This document shows, piece by piece, positions 60,719 through 64,000 of a stretch of 64,000 nt of DNA. The translations under genes and the position numbers were made by a program. Source of the stretch: Casuarius casuarius (lineage: Eukaryota > Chordata > Aves > Casuariiformes > Casuariidae). The stretch is from the NCBI GenBank assembly GCA_003342895.1, contig PTFA01000050.1, positions 1,292,968 to 1,356,967 of the forward strand. Direction: 5' to 3'. Positions within the stretch are counted from its first letter, which is position 1. Each line of letters opens with the position of its first letter. The notes under the pieces were generated by a model. It had not been told where the DNA came from, did no database searches, and was given only the letters and a program-made list of their open reading frames with translations.

Positions 60719-63700
60719 GCACTGTAAAAGCCAAATTATTTATATGAAAAGATTGTCAAGATAGTTAAAACATAGAGGTGATGATAGACGACCTACCTGT
60801 AGAAAACTCTGGCATCGTGTTGAACATAAGGCCTTTTGGGTAAATACAGCCTATGAAACAACGCTGTCTTCCGCCTGCACGCTTTGGACACGTGCTGGTT
60901 TTTCCTGCCGTGGGTGCCATAGGGACAGAAACGTTGCAGCCCGGCCCGCAAATCCCACAGCAGGCGTTGGGATCTCGTGGTGCCTTGCGAGCGTGGACGA
61001 GCAACAGAGGTGGGATCACGTGAGGCCTGGGGTTGGAGACGGAAGAGTCTGGGGGTTGTCCTAGCCCAGCGCCTGTAGGTGTCCGTCGGCCTGTTCCCTT
61101 CCACAGAGCTGCTTTTCAGGCTCGATGTCACGCTGTCGAAATCTGTTGTCAGCACTGGATAAATAGACCCAAAGCTAGGNGATGTCGTCTTGGTTTCTTG
61201 GGAGCCGTGCTTTTGGGTACGTGGTAGACATTCGAAAAGGGGCTAAAGTACCCAAGTATCCCCACCACGATCTGTACTACAGCGATTCCTAGAATACTGC
61301 AGATTGGGATTATTTTCGTGGAGATGGTGTGCAGCATGGTAAACNCACAAAGGGCGAAAGAGGAAATAAAGACACAGAAAGACAGCGATTTGTCCAAGGT
61401 TAGGCACTCGGTCACTGACTTAAGCAGGGCCAGAACCGAGGTATTCTGAGATGCCNTCCAGTGGTTTATGCTGAATCTCATTTACTCTAATAGGATTACT
61501 TGCATGTTTAAAGTAAAGCATGTGCTTAAGTGCTTTGCTGGATCAGGGCCATATTTGATAAGTTTTCAGTGCTGGTGTGAGAGTACATATAACTTGACCC
61601 TGCCTGTGCCTGGCTGGTGGTGGTTCTGGATAACAGAGCTCCACCTCTGGTTCCCAGCGCTGGATGGGTGAAATCACAGCCTGCCTGTTTCCAGAAGAGT
61701 CCTGCTGCTGTATACACAAAAAAAATCACCAAAAGTAGCTGTAAAAATTACAGAAAGTTGAAAGAAACCAGCTGTTGTGAAGCATTCTGCTTCTGTCTTG
61801 AGCCCTTTTATGGTTCTGCTGATGGAGAGTCGTTTTGGACATTGACCATAGTTTAGTAGATTTTTCTAAACAAACTTTTTTCACTTATTGAGTAAATCAC
61901 ATGTCTTGTACTGAAAATATTTAGGGAACTACTGTTCATCATAGCACATGCATTTTTTTTTTAAAGGAGCCATAATTGTCAAAATGCTATTTGAAAAATG
62001 AAAAAGAGAACTCCAAAGCCTGAACACGTACAGCTCAGCNCTTGAGTTATCATTATATTGAATTCCAGAATCCTTACTTCACTACNTAGCTGTCTACATT
62101 TTATAATGTTTATCTCTTCTACACAGATTGTCCTTGAAGGATACAAATTTCAAGCGTACATACCTTAATTTAGGCTTCGGCATACATATCTGGATGCCAG
62201 AGCTTAACGTTTTTGGTGGAAATGTTTTGCATTGTACAAGAGCAGCGCAGGAAGGTTCCCCGGCTCTTCCGCAGGTGGAGCGCAGATAGCAGTGGTTTAG
62301 TTGCAGGCTGGAACAGGGAATAGGGCTGGAACACGCCCTGTTAGTGCGCGTGGCTGGGAAAAAATGGATTGCGGTTATGCAAACGACTGAAAATTGCTCT
62401 TCTTGCAAATTTAGCGTGGCTATATAGGCATAGGTTTTCCCTTCAGACAGCGCTGGCTGGTTGCTGCAGGGCGTTGGTGGCCGGCGGGTGGCCGTGGCCA
62501 GGAGTCCGTGGGCCGCGCGTGGTGTGGATGGCGCTGGCGCCACGGGTCTCCCGCGAGCTTTCTGGCGCTCTCCCAGAGCAGAGGCACGAAGGCGGGGACG
62601 TAAATACAGTCCTGGGTGGTGACAGTTTCAGCAAGGGTTGGGGAATTTGGTGCGGTGGTCTCCCAAAACCTCGGGACTCTGCAGGCAGCTACTGCTGGGG
62701 AGCCAAAAAACTTCCCAAAATANCTGACTGGGCAACCTGGCGCTCCAGATGTTGCATATCTGCTTCCCTCTGCTTGCAGGGGGGAGTGGAAGGAGCAGCG
62801 TGTGTCCGCAAAGCATCCGGATTACGGTTTGTGTGATCGCTGCCACTTCCGCCGCGCTGGCTGGCGGGAGCAGTCATCCCACCGGGTCTGCGATGTCGCT
62901 CTTTTGAGGAGCTGCCTTTGAGAGCAAACCCCTACGTGCCAAGGGCAGCAACCTTACAAAACCCGGCGGCGTTCAGAAGGAGCTTGTATAATGGTGATGC
63001 TAATTGGATTGTGCAGTGTACAATTTTTTTGTTGTTTTTCAAATAGTGCAACTCCGATGTTGAATTAAACCAGTTGCAATCAAGACATGGTTGGCTGTAA
63101 GCAAAGTTTACTTAGGACTAGATGTTTTACCCTGGCGATTTTTTCAAATATATATTTTTTAGATATTTTTATTGCAATGGATCACAGTTGTATCAGCAAG
63201 ATATTTGTAATGACGTACAGTAACATGGGAAGAGTTTGAGTTTCATGCTTAGAGATGGTCTGGAGTGCTCACCGTATGTGTGGAAATGACAAGTGGGTGT
63301 GTTTCAAAATAGTGGTTATTCATAGCGAAAGCAGTTGTGGCGTGCGCGTGCCCGTGGCCACGGACGCAGGCTCCCCCTCATGGGCCCCGGTCCAGCCGGA
63401 GGAAATGAAATATTCAGTAAATCCACTCAGATGAGTGGAGCCCGTTCCCGTAACGTTGCCTACATCCAGTATTGCACTTCATGTATAAAGTCTAGCTGTA
63501 CCCCGTAATGGATTATTACAAATTTGTAATAAAATTTGAAATAGTAACACTGCAAATAACAGCTTATACTCTGGCAGATCCTTGAAACATGAGTAACTGA
63601 ACGCAGGCTGCAAGTTCTCCGCGGCTCCCATTTGTTGCGGTTTGGTACAGGGTCTAGCAGAGTGAGGCCGATCAAGCCGTGACCTTTGGGCTGTGCTGCA

Positions 63701-64000
63701 GGCTTTCATTGAATTTGCAGTTAATTCATGCCTGTGCATTTGTTGGATTTTGGCACTCCTTGCAAACCTAACTAATGCTGCTGAGTGATGACAGAAGAAT
63801 TTGTACAGCACTAATCCTACAGTTTTATCTGTAATCACATTTCTACTGCCATAAAATTGAGTGCTGTTATACAGACCTAATGGCAGGGTTGAATTTTCAA
63901 ACGCTTCAAACTCTTATCTGATAGCTGCCTTCTCTACTGCTACCTGTCCATGTGATGTATTTATGGAGTGCCAGTCACCATAGTATCTTTGTGATGATTG

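Larger units (their letters stand above)
58460..64000 (+). other. TOX3: TOX3 intron 1 (5' part, runs past the window)
   Basis: Begins with the GT donor at 58460 and has no sequence resembling TOX3 exon 2 (expected to start FGNNNNYMN) before the window end, in keeping with the very long intron 1 of TOX3 in other vertebrates. The first 1.1 kb is CpG island. GC-moderate patches occur at about 60560-61100 and 62260-62560, and the rest is AT-rich. A 234-codon minus-strand frame (59026-59730) has no recognisable domain. The evenly composed stretch at 62985-63230 looks like a possible conserved element. Confidence 0.85.

Noticed and set aside
1..64000. CRISPR arrays, prokaryotic operons, endogenous viral genes
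   Set aside because: No regularly spaced repeats, no ribosome-binding-site-led gene strings, and no viral gene signatures were seen; the sequence is vertebrate intergenic and intronic DNA.

Overview
The window reads as nuclear DNA of a bird, or a closely related sauropsid. The evidence is sparse and strongly decayed CR1-type LINE remnants, an AT-rich intergenic desert, very GC-rich CpG islands at the only gene, and an assembly gap placed exactly in the GC-rich promoter. No bacterial-style gene organisation is present. Almost all open reading frames are short chance frames in non-coding DNA.

Only one protein-coding gene can be supported: the first coding exon of TOX3 (an HMG-box transcription co-regulator) on the + strand at 58358-58459. 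It encodes 34 residues that begin [11 protein letters not shown] and end CLGYYGYNK, followed directly by a GT splice donor. A 610-base run of N (57620-58229) lies just upstream and probably hides the core promoter and much of the 5' UTR. From 58460 to the window end is the 5' part of intron 1. Its first 1.1 kb is still CpG island and holds a perfect NRF1-type palindrome that could mark a second promoter.

Positions 1 to about 56.9 kb are upstream intergenic DNA. In human the equivalent interval is the TOX3-SALL1 gene desert (recalled, not checked here). The first 36 kb are AT-rich, with three recognisable retroposon fossils: a LINE reverse-transcriptase scrap near 2.86-3.19 kb (+), and two antisense CR1-like remnants at 17.44-18.21 kb and 35.69-36.00 kb (both -). 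From about 38 kb onwards, isolated GC/CpG-rich islets of 100-400 bases appear in AT-rich surroundings and become denser toward TOX3. Two of them (38.30-38.53 kb and 54.53-54.69 kb) are flanked by short perfect direct repeats of 11 and 9 bases, as an insertion would leave. Several perfect short inverted repeats, an octamer/POU-type cluster near 45.05 kb and a SOX-like palindrome at 50.46 kb are the best candidate regulatory or structural signals.

I found no convincing tRNA, rRNA, CRISPR, intact transposon or endogenous virus. I saw no clear sign of a new multi-gene system. The most interesting items are the GC islets with insertion-like flanks, the possible second TOX3 promoter, and a stem at 10.3 kb that pairs fully as + strand RNA.
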